From positions 2,852,001-2,916,000 of the forward strand of contig NZ_CP063373.1 in assembly GCF_015160855.1 (NCBI RefSeq): DNA of 64,000 nucleotides, given 5' to 3'. Below are positions 12,889 to 21,154 of the stretch, piece after piece. The notes below the pieces were generated by a model. The model had not been told where the DNA came from, did not search any database, and saw only the letters and a list, made by a program, of their open reading frames with translations. Numbering within the stretch: position 1 is the stretch's first letter; every line of letters starts with the position of its first letter. Source of the stretch: Streptomyces ferrugineus (GTDB lineage Bacteria > Actinomycetota > Actinomycetes > Streptomycetales > Streptomycetaceae). Position numbers and translations under genes: made by a program.

Positions 12889-13826
12889 GACGTACGCCCC
12901 TTCGCGACACGGCGCGCGGCGACACAGACGCCGAGCGCCAGCCAGCCGACGCGCTTCGACAGCCGTACGGCACGTTCGATGTCGGGCGTGCCGACGCTTC
13001 GCCCGGCCTCATTGAGCACGGGCCGATGCTCGACCCGCCCGCCGTAGGACAGCGTCCCGCCGAGCCGAACGCCGAGCGCCCCCGCGAACGCGGCCTCGAC
13101 GGGCCCGGCGTTGGGGCTCGGGTGCTGGGCGGCATCGGCACGCCAGGCCCGTACCGCTCCCCGGGGATCACCCCCGGCGACGGCGGCGAGCACGGCGGTC
13201 AGCCGCGCCCCCGGCCAGCCGGCCAGGTCGTCGAGCCGGGCCGAAGCCCAGCCGTACCGCCGGTACTTGGGCGACCTGTGCCCGACCATGGCGTCGAGCG
13301 TGTTCACCGCACGGAACCCGACAAGCCCCGGCACCCCGCCGACGGCCCCCCACACCAGCGCCCCCACCACCGCGTCGGAGGTGTTCTCGGCCACGGACTC
13401 CACGACCGCGCGCGCGATCCCGTCCGCGTCCAGCGCCTGCGGATCCCGCCCGCACAGATGCGGCAAGCGCGCCCGCGCCGCCTCGACGTCCCCCGCCTCC
13501 AGGGCCCGTCCGATGGCCCGCGCCTCCCGGGCGAGCGAGGTCCCGCCGACGACGGCCCAGGTGGCGGCGCCGGTCAGCGCGACGGAGGCGGCGGGAGACG
13601 TGCGTACGACACGCGCGGCGAGCGCCCCGGCGGCGACGGCGCCACCGGCGCACACGGCGGTGTGCGCCGCACCCCACGCGCGGTCGTCGCGCCACAACAC
13701 CTTCTCCACGGCAGCGGCGGCCCGACCGAACGCGGCGACCGGATGCCCCCGGCGGGGATCGCCGAGCAGCAGATCGCCGAGGAGCCCGGCGGCGGCGCCG
13801 TACGCGAAAACGCGATCGGCTCGCAT
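12885..13826 (-). CDS. cobD: Adenosylcobinamide-phosphate synthase (CbiB/CobD membrane protein)
   Basis: 313 aa polytopic membrane protein, first gene of the operon. It attaches (R)-1-amino-2-propanol phosphate (or its equivalent) to adenosylcobyric acid. Family motifs are LLGDLLLGDPRRGHPVAAFG near residue 15, VESVAENTSDAVVGALVWGA near 140, FRAVNTLDAMVGHRSPKYRR near 170 and AAQHPSPNAGPVEAAFAGAL near 230. The ATG at 13826 lies about 110 bases downstream of the riboswitch aptamer and is preceded by a weak Shine-Dalgarno sequence, so control of translation initiation by the switch is plausible but unproven. Its 3' end overlaps cobQ by four bases. Confidence 0.94.
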   Translation of the reverse strand: MRADRVFAYGAAAGLLGDLLLGDPRRGHPVAAFGRAAAAVEKVLWRDDRAWGAAHTAVCAGGAVAAGALAARVVRTSPAASVALTGAATWAVVGGTSLAREARAIGRALEAGDVEAARARLPHLCGRDPQALDADGIARAVVESVAENTSDAVVGALVWGAVGGVPGLVGFRAVNTLDAMVGHRSPKYRRYGWASARLDDLAGWPGARLTAVLAAVAGGDPRGAVRAWRADAAQHPSPNAGPVEAAFAGALGVRLGGTLSYGGRVEHRPVLNEAGRSVGTPDIERAVRLSKRVGWLALGVCVAARRVAKGRTS

Positions 13827-13934
13827 CGGGGTCAGCCGACCGTGAGGTCAGACGTGGGTCTGCTACTGCGTGTCGATCGGCAGGCGAGCATCGCGTTGTG
13901 TCCTCACTCAGGGTGTCCACGCCCTGGTTCGACG

Positions 13935-14090
13935 AGACCGGCGGCGAGAGTTCCTGGCTCCCGGGGCTTACTACCCCGGTGACAGTGGCGGGACCGCGCC
14001 GGATTCGCACCGGCTTCCTCTCCTGCCGCCGTACTTGGCTCCGGAAGTCCACCATGGGGTTGGAAGGGGCGTCAACTTGCCGTTGACCTG
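13935..14090 (-). promoter_or_regulatory. Adenosylcobalamin (B12) riboswitch upstream of cobD
   Basis: Read on the minus strand, the core is GGAAGCCGGTGCGAATCCGG followed by CGCGGTCCCGCCACTGT (about 14016-13980), the conserved interior of cobalamin riboswitches. About 15 bases on comes the B12 box GAGCCAGGAACTCTCGCC (about 13962-13944). A possible closing stem pairs GGCGGC at 14025-14030 with GCCGCC at 13940-13945. The exact 5' limit is uncertain; extra stems may extend to about 14100. It should lower expression of the cob operon when adenosylcobalamin is abundant. I could not fold the expression platform between the aptamer and cobD. Confidence 0.92.
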
Positions 14091-14124
14091 CGGTGGGGGA
14101 GTGTGCGAAGGCCCACACAGCAGT

Positions 14125-14156
14125 GAGGTGCGGGACGGTTGTCCGTCCCGCACCTC
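14125..14156 (-). terminator. Hairpin terminator after the phosphate transport genes
   Basis: A perfect 14-bp stem (GAGGTGCGGGACGG / CCGTCCCGCACCTC) with a TTGT loop. It sits 30 bases after the stop of the small membrane gene at 14187 and just ahead of the riboswitch leader, so it should insulate the cob operon from phosphate-controlled transcription. There is no U-tract, as is common in Streptomyces. Confidence 0.8.
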
Positions 14157-14186
14157 GGGTGCTTCAGGTGATGCGCGTGGTGTGGT

Positions 14187-14408
14187 TCAGGCCACGATCA
14201 GATAGATCCCATACGCCACCGCCGCCGCGCACGCCGCGAAGCACGCGTAGGCGCCGGTGACCGCGAGGGCGGCCGAACCGCCCTGCGCCGAGGCCCTCTC
14301 CTGGCGGGACAGGCCCGCGATGCCGAGGGTGAACAGGCCCACCAGGGCCACCGTGACCGTGAGGCTGACGCCGAAGACGGAGCCGAGGGCCGCCCAGTCG
14401 ATCTTCAT
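14187..14408 (-). CDS. Small membrane protein downstream of the phosphate transporter
   Basis: 73 aa with two predicted membrane segments (about residues 10-30 and 50-71) joined by a short polar stretch containing LSRQERASAQGG. It starts with ATG at 14408, 37 bases after the PiT transporter stop, preceded by a GGAAGAAGAA-like ribosome site, so it is very likely co-transcribed and under the same PHO box. I do not recognise a named family. The constant neighbourhood suggests an accessory or regulatory role for the transporter, which is inference only. Confidence 0.8.
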   Translation of the reverse strand: MKIDWAALGSVFGVSLTVTVALVGLFTLGIAGLSRQERASAQGGSAALAVTGAYACFAACAAAVAYGIYLIVA

Positions 14409-14445
14409 GGTTCTTCTTCCTGAGTGAGGGGGTACCGGGGCGGAG

Positions 14446-15690
14446 TCAGACCGTGGCCTGGGACGGCGCGGGCTCGGTGGACGACGAGGCCGGGACGGTG
14501 GCCGCCAGTTCCTCGGCCGCCGGGTGCGCGGGGGTCGCCGGGGGCGGGGTCACGGCGGCGATGGCGGTGGTGACCACACCGGGCGACTCCTCGGTCTCGT
14601 TGACGTTGGTGTGGTCGACGACCTCGCGGCGGGAGATCTTCCAGATCGCGGCGCTGGAGGCGACCAGGAAGACGGCGACCGCTGCCGTGCCCCAGTTGCC
14701 GAGGCCCGTCACGTACTCCGCGAGCGCGGCGACCAGGGCGGCGGCCGGGAGGGTCAGGCCCCAGGCGACGAACATCCGGGTGGCCGTGGACCAGCGGACG
14801 ACGCCGCCCTTGCGGCCGAGGCCGGCACCCATCACCGAACCGGAGACGGAGTGCGTGGTGGACAGGGAGAAGCCGAGGTGGGAGGAGGCCAGGATGACCG
14901 TGGCGGCGCTGGTCTGGGCGGCGAAGCCCTGCTGCGGCTGGAGGTCGGTCAGACCCTTGCCCATCGTGCGGATGATGCGCCAGCCGCCGAGGTAGGTGCC
15001 GAGCGCGATGGCGATACCGGCGGAGAGGATGACCCACATGGGCGGGTCGGAGTCGGGGGCGACGGCGCCGCCGGCGACCAGGGCGAGGGTGATGACGCCC
15101 ATCGTCTTCTGCGCGTCGTTCGTGCCGTGCGCGAGGGAGACCAGGCCGGCGGAGGCGATCTGGCCGGTGCGGTAGCCCTTGGCGGCGGCCTTGCCGTCGG
15201 CCTTCTTGCCGAAGGTGTACGTCAGGCGGGTGGCGAGCAGCGCGGCGAGGCCCGCGACCAGCGGGGCGGCGATCGCCGGGATCAGGACCTTGGTGACGAG
15301 TACGTCGCCGTGGACCGCGCCGAAGCCGGCCGAGGCGACGGCGGCACCGATCAGACCGCCCATCAGGGCGTGCGAGGAGCTGGAGGGCAGGCCCACCAGC
15401 CAGGTCAGCAGATTCCAGAGGATCGCGCCGACCAGCGCGGCGAAGATGACCTCGGGACGGATGCCGGTCTCGTCGACGAGACCTTTGGAGATCGTGTTGG
15501 CGACCTCCACGGAGAGGAAGGCGCCGACAAGGTTCAGCACGGCGGACATGGCCACCGCGACCTTGGGCTTGAGCGCACCGGTCGAGATGGTGGTGGCCAT
15601 CGCGTTGGCGGTGTCGTGGAAACCGTTCGTGAAATCGAACGCGAGTGCGGTCACGACCACAATCGCGAGGATCAGCGAGAAGTTTTCCAT
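14446..15690 (-). CDS. Inorganic phosphate transporter, PiT family
   Basis: 414 aa integral membrane protein. The duplicated PiT signature is present: FDFTNGFHDTANAMATTIST near residue 19 and VSLAHGTNDAQKTMGVITLA near 190. GLPSSSSHALMGGLIGAA and FSLSTTHSVSGSVMGAGLG are the matching second motifs of each half. It moves phosphate with H+ or Na+, or as a metal-phosphate complex. The hydrophilic tail (from about residue 360) is Ala/Pro/Thr rich. The promoter region contains two 11-bp PhoP repeats (15738-15759), so induction by phosphate starvation through PhoR-PhoP is likely. It resembles what is called pitH2 in S. coelicolor (from memory). Confidence 0.93.
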   Translation of the reverse strand: MENFSLILAIVVVTALAFDFTNGFHDTANAMATTISTGALKPKVAVAMSAVLNLVGAFLSVEVANTISKGLVDETGIRPEVIFAALVGAILWNLLTWLVGLPSSSSHALMGGLIGAAVASAGFGAVHGDVLVTKVLIPAIAAPLVAGLAALLATRLTYTFGKKADGKAAAKGYRTGQIASAGLVSLAHGTNDAQKTMGVITLALVAGGAVAPDSDPPMWVILSAGIAIALGTYLGGWRIIRTMGKGLTDLQPQQGFAAQTSAATVILASSHLGFSLSTTHSVSGSVMGAGLGRKGGVVRWSTATRMFVAWGLTLPAAALVAALAEYVTGLGNWGTAAVAVFLVASSAAIWKISRREVVDHTNVNETEESPGVVTTAIAAVTPPPATPAHPAAEELAATVPASSSTEPAPSQATV

Positions 15691-15737
15691 TTACCCAGGC
15701 AATCGTTCGAGGTCATTGGCTGGACGAACGTAGGTAA

Positions 15738-15759
15738 CCTGGGTGAACGAGAGATGAAC
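15738..15759 (-). promoter_or_regulatory. PHO box (two adjacent PhoP direct-repeat units)
   Basis: On the minus strand the sequence reads GTTCATCTCTC then GTTCACCCAGG, two contiguous 11-bp units matching the Streptomyces PhoP consensus (GTTCACCnnnn type). They are followed by a weaker third unit TTACCTACGTT (15737-15727). The box ends 47 bases before the PiT start codon, a position suited to activation. Confidence 0.75.
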
Positions 15760-15843
15760 TGAGGGGGGCCGCACGGTGTCCGAGGGGCCTGGAAGAGGAG
15801 ACCTTCGGTCCGCCGGTCGGTGTACGGCCCAAGTGCCGCCCGG

Positions 15844-16590
15844 CTAGTGGCCCCGGGCGAACTTCCTCAGCTGGGTCATGGAGCCGTTGAAGAGATTTTG
15901 GTCACCCGGCAGGCTGCCGCCGTTGTCGTACTGCCAGAAGGTCCAGAACCGCCATCCGGCCGGCATCGCGCCCGCGGTCGAGGAGTTGTAGCGGGCGATC
16001 CACAGGGCGTGGTTGGAGGCGAAGGCGCGGCTGGTGCCGGTGCAGGTGTTCCACCAGTGGGTGGTGGTGTAGATCACCGGGCGGCGGCCGGTCAGTCGCT
16101 TCACCTCGTTGCTGAAGGACTGGATCCAGTTGACCATCTTCGCCTTGCTCAGCCCGTAACACTTGTGCTTGCTGTACGGGTTGTACTCGATGTCGAGGGC
16201 GGGTGGCAGGGTCCAGCCGTCCGACCGCCAGCCGCCGCCGTTGCGCACGAAGAACGCGGCCTGGGTCCTGCCCGACGACTTGTTCGGCACCGCGAAGTGG
16301 TACGCGCCGCGGATCAGGCCCGCGTCGCGCGAGCCGTTGTACTGCTGGCCGAAGTACGGGTTGCGGTAGGTGTGGGACTCGGTCGCCTTGACGTAGACGA
16401 ACCTGGCGCCCTTCGTCTTGGAGCTCTGCCAGTTGACGTTCTTCTGGTGCGAGGAGACGTCATGGCCCTTGGGCTTGCTCGCGGCCGCGGCCGGGATCTC
16501 GGCGAGGGCGGTTCCGCTGAGGGTGAGGGCCGCCGCGGATATCGCTATGAGACGGGAGCGGTGACGGGACGGTTTGCGATCACGGGCCAT
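15844..16590 (-). CDS. Secreted GH25 muramidase (lysozyme M1 / cellosyl type)
   Basis: 248 aa. An N-terminal signal peptide is clear: basic MARDRKPSRHRSRL, hydrophobic IAISAAALTLSGTALAEIPA and an AAAA cleavage region before SKPKGHD. The mature protein is a single GH25 domain: KGHDVSSHQKNVNW (catalytic-face Asp), FVYVKATESHTYRN, GAYHFAVPN, and PPALDIEYNPYSKHKCYG, in which DIE holds the catalytic Asp/Glu. WTFWQYDNGGSLPGDQNLF closes the domain. It cleaves the MurNAc-GlcNAc bond of peptidoglycan, probably during growth, autolysis or spore development. I chose ATG 16590 over the in-frame 16617 because it gives a normal signal peptide. Confidence 0.93.
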   Translation of the reverse strand: MARDRKPSRHRSRLIAISAAALTLSGTALAEIPAAAASKPKGHDVSSHQKNVNWQSSKTKGARFVYVKATESHTYRNPYFGQQYNGSRDAGLIRGAYHFAVPNKSSGRTQAAFFVRNGGGWRSDGWTLPPALDIEYNPYSKHKCYGLSKAKMVNWIQSFSNEVKRLTGRRPVIYTTTHWWNTCTGTSRAFASNHALWIARYNSSTAGAMPAGWRFWTFWQYDNGGSLPGDQNLFNGSMTQLRKFARGH

Positions 16591-16797
16591 ATTTCCCCCC
16601 GGAATGGCGACGTGCACGACAAATCTCCCAGAGAGTACTGGAAGATCGTTGAATGCCGATCGTTCTCAGGCCAAGGGCGAGGCGGGGGCGATATGTCCCC
16701 GTGTGCCCCCTTCCGGACGTCGTTCTTCCGCCCTAAAGTGCGGCGCCCTGGCGATGAGTTGACGCCGTGTCCGGGGCCTGGCTGGCAGGATCGCCGC

Positions 16798-17550
16798 ATG
16801 GGTGAGGAACAGCGGGATCAGCGGGGCGTGCGGGAATCGCGGGATGCCCGGGAGGGCGCACAGGAAGTGGGGGAGCCGTGGGGCAGAAGTGCGCGGCCCG
16901 AGGAGACGGAGGCGTGGCAGACGCTGGTGGCGACGGCGCGGCGGACGGTGGCGGAAGGGCTGGTCGTCGGGACGTCGGGCAATGTGTCGGTGCGGGTCGG
17001 GGAGACGGTGCTGGTCACGCCGTCGGGAGTGCCGTACGACCGGCTGTCGGCGGAGGATGTGACGGGGGTCGATCTGGACGGGCGGCAGGTGTTGGGGGCG
17101 CTGGTGCCGACCAGTGAGCTGCCGATGCATCTGGCGATCTACCGCGCCACGGATGCCGGTGCGGTGGTCCACACCCATGCGGTGCATGCGACGGCCGTCT
17201 CGACGCTGGTGACCGGGCTCCCGCTGATCCACTACATGGCCGCGGCGCTGGGCGGGCCGGTCCGCGTCGCTCCCTATGCGACGTACGGCACCCGGGAGTT
17301 GGCCGAGAACATGCTCCAGGCGCTCACCGACCGCACCGCCTGTCTCCTCCAGAACCACGGCACGATCGCCTACGGCACGACGCTGGACCAGGCGTATGAC
17401 CGCACGGCCCAACTGGAGTGGATGTGCCGGGTGTGGCTGACGGCCTCGTCCGTTCCGGGGCTGGCGCCGTCGTTGTTGTCGGAGGAGCAGGTGGCCGAGG
17501 TGGGGGAGCGGCTGCGGGGGTACGGGCAGCGGGGGGCCTCCGGCGGTTGA
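16798..17550 (+). CDS. Class II aldolase/adducin family protein (L-fuculose-phosphate aldolase-like)
   Basis: 250 aa. After a polar Glu/Arg-rich N-terminal 35 residues comes a full class II aldolase domain: GTSGNVSVRVGETVLVTPSG near residue 60, then PMHLAIYRATDAGAVVHTHA with the zinc-binding HTHAVHA histidines near 120-125, and LLQNHGTIAYGTTLDQAYD with the third His near 185. The likely reaction is zinc-dependent cleavage or formation of a sugar phosphate or related hydroxy compound; the substrate is not evident. The start ATG at 16798 was chosen because the long upstream open frame runs antisense to the GH25 gene. Confidence 0.88.
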   Translation: MGEEQRDQRGVRESRDAREGAQEVGEPWGRSARPEETEAWQTLVATARRTVAEGLVVGTSGNVSVRVGETVLVTPSGVPYDRLSAEDVTGVDLDGRQVLGALVPTSELPMHLAIYRATDAGAVVHTHAVHATAVSTLVTGLPLIHYMAAALGGPVRVAPYATYGTRELAENMLQALTDRTACLLQNHGTIAYGTTLDQAYDRTAQLEWMCRVWLTASSVPGLAPSLLSEEQVAEVGERLRGYGQRGASGG

Positions 17551-17864
17551 GCCGGGGGTGCCTGCGGCGGCCTGCTTGGGTGGTTGGGGGTGCGTGTAGC
17601 GCCTGCGGCTGGGTTGTGGGTCGGGGCCGCGCCGGGGGTGTCCGTCCTCGGTCGGGCGGTTGCTGTTGGGGAGAGAGGTGGCGTCTTTTGACGCCCGCCG
17701 CTGCGGGCGGATACCCCCGGCACGTCCCCTTGCCGCCGTACGCGGCTGCCCCCGCCGTGGGGGCGCGTCGGCGCCATAAACCGGCGGTGGGGGTGGGGCG
17801 GCGTGCCTCACTCGAAGTCGGCCTCCCACTGGCCCCTCCCCGCGTCCGCCCGGACACTGGAATC
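17551..17864. repeat. 314-base intergenic region, repeat-like
   Basis: No gene is supported here. The sequence is G-rich then C-rich, with small hairpins such as GCCCGC/GCGGGC around 17691-17706 and CCGCCGTGGGGG-type stretches, and a segment reading TTGCCGCCGTACGCGGCTGC. Its texture matches dispersed Streptomyces intergenic repeats that I recall, but I could not search. The promoter of the following hydrolase gene must lie near its 3' end. Confidence 0.4.
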
Positions 17865-18992
17865 GTGCGCACTGTCAAAGCGACGGCCGCTGCCGTCACC
17901 GTGGCTCTGGCCGCCGGCGCCGCGAGCGTCGCCGCCGGGCGGTTCGCCAGTGGGGCCGCGCTGACGGCGCCCCCGGGCAGGCCCCTGCCCACCGAACCCC
18001 GGCTGACCGTGCACGCCACGGCCGCCGGGCAGATCGCGCTCACCCGCGCCCTCGCCTCCCTGCGCCCCGGCACCTACGGCCTGTCCGGCGACGGCTCGCA
18101 CGCGGTCGTCGGCCCTGTGCTCGCCGCGGCGAAGCACTCCGCCGACACCGTCGTACGTCGGCTCGAGCGCGTCACTCACGGCACCCTGCAGCCCGGCGAC
18201 AGCGTCTGGCTCACCCCGAACGTCCACGTCGGCGACCCGAGCGCCGCCCTCGGCCTCGACCACGCCGATGTCGACATCCCGGGCGAACTCGGCGCCCTGC
18301 CCGCGTGGTTCGTTCCCGGCGCGCGGGACACCTGGGTCATCGCCGTGCACGGGCTCGGCACCACCCGCGAACACGCCATGAACATCATGGAGTTCCTCAG
18401 CGGCCGGCACTTCCCGGTCCTCGCCCTCGCCTATCGCGGCGACCTCGGCGCGCCCCGCCCGCCGGACGGGCTGAACCATCTCGGCGAGACCGAGTGGCGG
18501 GACCTGGACGCGGCGATGCGCTATGCCGTGCGCCAGGGCGCCGAGCAACTCGTGCTGCTCGGCTGGTCCACCGGCGCGACGATGGCGCTGCGTGCCGCCG
18601 CGCGCTCGGGGCTGCGGGACCGGGTCTCCGGCCTCGTCCTCGACTCCCCGGTGCTGAGCTGGCAGACCACCCTGCGCGCCCTCGCCTCGGCCCGTCACAC
18701 GCCGAGCGCGCTGCTGCCGCTCGCGGTCCGCGCGGCACAGGGCCGCACCGGGCTGAGCGCCGACCGTGCCGCCGACGGCGACGCCCCGGACCGGCTCGCG
18801 GTGCCGACCCTGATCTTCCACGGGCCCGAGGACCGGGTCGCCCCGTGGAACCTCTCGCGCCGCCTGGCGGACGCCCACCCCCACCTGGTGACCCTCCAGA
18901 CGGTCGAGAACGCTCCTCACGCGGCCATGTGGAACGCCGACCCCGCGTCCTACGAGGAATCCCTGCGGCGCTTCATGACCCCGCTCATGTGA
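17865..18992 (+). CDS. Membrane-anchored or exported alpha/beta hydrolase
   Basis: 375 aa. The N-terminus, VRTVKATAAAVTVALAAGAA, is a signal anchor or signal peptide. A poorly conserved region of about 100 residues follows, then an alpha/beta hydrolase core: VIAVHGLGTTREHAMNIMEF (oxyanion region) near residue 165, LVLLGWSTGATMALRAAARS with the nucleophile Ser in GWSTG near 230, PTLIFHGPEDRVAPW with the acid Asp near 320, and the C-terminal His in NAPHAAMW near 350. All three catalytic positions are present. The substrate is unknown. GTG at 17865 is chosen as start because it begins the hydrophobic segment; the open frame extends further upstream through repeat DNA. Confidence 0.82.
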   Translation: MRTVKATAAAVTVALAAGAASVAAGRFASGAALTAPPGRPLPTEPRLTVHATAAGQIALTRALASLRPGTYGLSGDGSHAVVGPVLAAAKHSADTVVRRLERVTHGTLQPGDSVWLTPNVHVGDPSAALGLDHADVDIPGELGALPAWFVPGARDTWVIAVHGLGTTREHAMNIMEFLSGRHFPVLALAYRGDLGAPRPPDGLNHLGETEWRDLDAAMRYAVRQGAEQLVLLGWSTGATMALRAAARSGLRDRVSGLVLDSPVLSWQTTLRALASARHTPSALLPLAVRAAQGRTGLSADRAADGDAPDRLAVPTLIFHGPEDRVAPWNLSRRLADAHPHLVTLQTVENAPHAAMWNADPASYEESLRRFMTPLM

Positions 18993-19161
18993 CCGCGGCG
19001 GCGCCCCCGCACGGACCGGTCCCACAGATTCCGTTTAAGGCCGTACCACTGGCCTGTTATCGGCCCCCAGCCGCTCGCCGGACCCCGTGCGTTGGCCATC
19101 CCCGTCGCCCCTCGTGACATTCCGTTTGGGTTTTCGGACCGTCAACCGGAAGACTGCACCC

Positions 19162-20568
19162 GTGACGTCCCGTATCCCGCGCGACTCCAGGCTTCGACTC
19201 GTCCGCCCGCGACCCCTGGCCGCCGCCCCCAGAGCCGTGAACCAGCGGCGCCCGCGCCGCGCCGCGCCCCGCCCCCCGGAAGGCACACCGGCCCAGGCCG
19301 AGCTGGCCAGAATGGCTCGCTCCGGTCTGGCCGCCGCGGCCCGTGTCGCCCACTGGGCCGACGCCGCGCTGCGCCCCGGCCGCGACGGCTCGAACCCCGA
19401 CGGCAAAGGCACCCTCTCCGACGCGACCGCCGAACGGGCGGCGAACGACCTGGGCCTGACCGTGGCTCAGGTGCGCGCCGACTGGGACACCGCCCGGCTC
19501 GCCGGTCTCGTCGAGGTGCACGGCGACACCGCCCGGCCCGGCTGGCGGCTGCGCGCCTGGGACCGCGACGACAGCGCCGTGCTGCGCGGCTGGGTCGCCC
19601 TCTTCGACGCCTGGTCCCTCGTCCACCCGGAACCCGAGCAGCACGAGCACGGTGCCGTGGCGGACGTCGTCTCGGCCCTGCCCCAGGTGCTCTCCTTCCT
19701 CCAGCTCTCCGCCGGGCCCGTCCCCGTCGAGCAGCTCCTCGACCTGCTGGAGCAGCGGGTCACCGAACTGCGCACCGAGAGGTGTGAGATCCCCTACGGG
19801 CCCCGGCCCGAGCCGGTCGCCGTTCCGGCCGCGGCCGCGCAGGACACCTCCCTCGCCCCGCTCCTCGACTGGGCCCTGCGCGCCCTCGCCTCCGTCGGCG
19901 CCCTCACCTGCGACGACGCACAGGCCACCCTCACCCCGCTCGGCAGCTGGGCGGTCTGGGTCAAGCTGGAGCAGATCTGCGTCGCCGCCCAGAGCCCCGC
20001 CGGGAACATCGAGCAGGCGGCCGAGGACATGCTCCGCGGCTGCGCCCAGCTCCGCCCCAACGCCGCCCGTGCCGAGTACCGCGCCTGGCTCGCCGCCCGC
20101 CCCGTCGGCAGCGCCGTCACCGAACTCCTCGGCGCCGCCCGCGGCGACGACGCCCTGCTGCGCGGCCTCGCCTTCGAGGCGCTGCGCGTCGTCGGCGCCC
20201 CCGCCGAGCCCGACGTACGCGCCGTCGTCGACGAGCCGACGCTGCGGCCCTACGCCCTGCTGTGGCTCGCCGAGCACGACGGCATCGACCCCGAGGACGC
20301 CCACGAGGTGCTCACCCGACAGGAGGCCACCTGGCTGTGGGTCGACACCGCCGCCGCGGTCGCCGACCACGGCGAGGCCCCGATGCTCGTACGGCACCTG
20401 GAGTCCGCGCTGCAGCCGACCGTCCCCGCGCTCCTCGACGAGGTGCGCGCCGTCGGTCACCCCCGCACCGTGCAGGTCCTCGTCGCGCTGGCCGCCGCGC
20501 ACCCCGACCCCGCCCTCGCGAAGGCCGTGCGCCGCGCCGCCTTCCAGGTGCACACCGGGGGGAGCTGA
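19162..20568 (+). CDS. Conserved actinobacterial protein of unknown function (alpha-helical)
   Basis: 468 aa from GTG 19162 (an upstream GTG at 19087 is possible but gives a less coding-like start). I do not recognise a named domain. The N-terminal 50 residues are Arg/Pro rich; the rest is Ala/Leu/Glu rich and predicted helical. Repeated segments such as VLRGWVALFDAWSLVHPEPE and the last 150 residues (VGAPAEPDVRAVVDEPTLRP, then PRTVQVLVALAAAHPDPALA) suggest HEAT-like repeats, and the first third has a short segment (ERAANDLGLTVAQVRADWDT) that could be a winged-helix/HTH. It stands alone, convergent with the VOC gene 14 bases away. Cytoplasmic location is likely. Confidence 0.78.
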   Translation: MTSRIPRDSRLRLVRPRPLAAAPRAVNQRRPRRAAPRPPEGTPAQAELARMARSGLAAAARVAHWADAALRPGRDGSNPDGKGTLSDATAERAANDLGLTVAQVRADWDTARLAGLVEVHGDTARPGWRLRAWDRDDSAVLRGWVALFDAWSLVHPEPEQHEHGAVADVVSALPQVLSFLQLSAGPVPVEQLLDLLEQRVTELRTERCEIPYGPRPEPVAVPAAAAQDTSLAPLLDWALRALASVGALTCDDAQATLTPLGSWAVWVKLEQICVAAQSPAGNIEQAAEDMLRGCAQLRPNAARAEYRAWLAARPVGSAVTELLGAARGDDALLRGLAFEALRVVGAPAEPDVRAVVDEPTLRPYALLWLAEHDGIDPEDAHEVLTRQEATWLWVDTAAAVADHGEAPMLVRHLESALQPTVPALLDEVRAVGHPRTVQVLVALAAAHPDPALAKAVRRAAFQVHTGGS

Positions 20569-20582
20569 GCCCGGGCGGGCGC

Positions 20583-20996
20583 TCAGCCCTTGATCTCGGG
20601 GGCGTAGGTGCCGAAGCTCCAGACGTTGCCCTCTGTGTCCCGGGCCATGTAGTCCCGCGAGCCGTAGTCCTGGTCCGTCGGGGGCATCAGGATCTCCGCG
20701 CCGTGCTCCACGGCCCGCCGGTGGTGTGCGTCGACGTCCTCCACGACGACGTACACCCCGGTCGTGCCCGCGTCCTTCATCACCTTGTCGAATGTGCTGC
20801 CGGTGCCCTTCGAACCGAGCATCACCGCGCCGTTGCCCTGCGCCAGCTCGGCGTGCGCCACCTTGCCGTCCTCGCCCTCGTACACCGCCAGCTCCGTGAA
20901 CCCGAAGGCCTCCGTGAGCTGCCTGACCGCCGCCTTCGCGTCCGTGTACAGCAGCGTCGGGTAGATGCTCGGGCGCCCACCGCTCGTGTCTGCCAT
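20583..20996 (-). CDS. VOC (glyoxalase/bleomycin-resistance fold) family protein
   Basis: 137 aa, one VOC domain made of two beta-alpha-beta-beta-beta modules: PTLLYTDAKAAVRQLTEAFG near residue 12 and VYVVVEDVDAHHRRAVEHGA near 80, ending DYGSRDYMARDTEGNVWSFG. It belongs to the PhnB/YdeM-like subgroup, which contains glyoxalase-like proteins and uncharacterised metal-dependent enzymes. No partner or substrate can be inferred from the neighbours. It is transcribed away from the ABC-F gene, with about 160 bases of shared upstream DNA. Confidence 0.88.
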   Translation of the reverse strand: MADTSGGRPSIYPTLLYTDAKAAVRQLTEAFGFTELAVYEGEDGKVAHAELAQGNGAVMLGSKGTGSTFDKVMKDAGTTGVYVVVEDVDAHHRRAVEHGAEILMPPTDQDYGSRDYMARDTEGNVWSFGTYAPEIKG

Positions 20997-21154
20997 GCCG
21001 ATCACTTCCTTGTGATCAATCGCCGGATGTCTCACCGTTGCCCAGTCTCGCAGCGACCACTGACAACGGCCCTCCGGCCCGAGGACGCGTGCCCACCCGA
21101 ACGGAGAGACGAACCGAACACCCGATCCCAGAAAAAGTGGTTGCACCGCCCCGT

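Noticed and set aside
13870-13930. Small plus-strand open frames over the riboswitch region
   Set aside because: They overlap the conserved aptamer on the other strand and have no coding bias.
16591-16797. A longer N-terminus for the class II aldolase extending from 15820
   Set aside because: The extension runs antisense through the GH25 gene and has no similarity to aldolases; ATG 16798 gives a normal protein.
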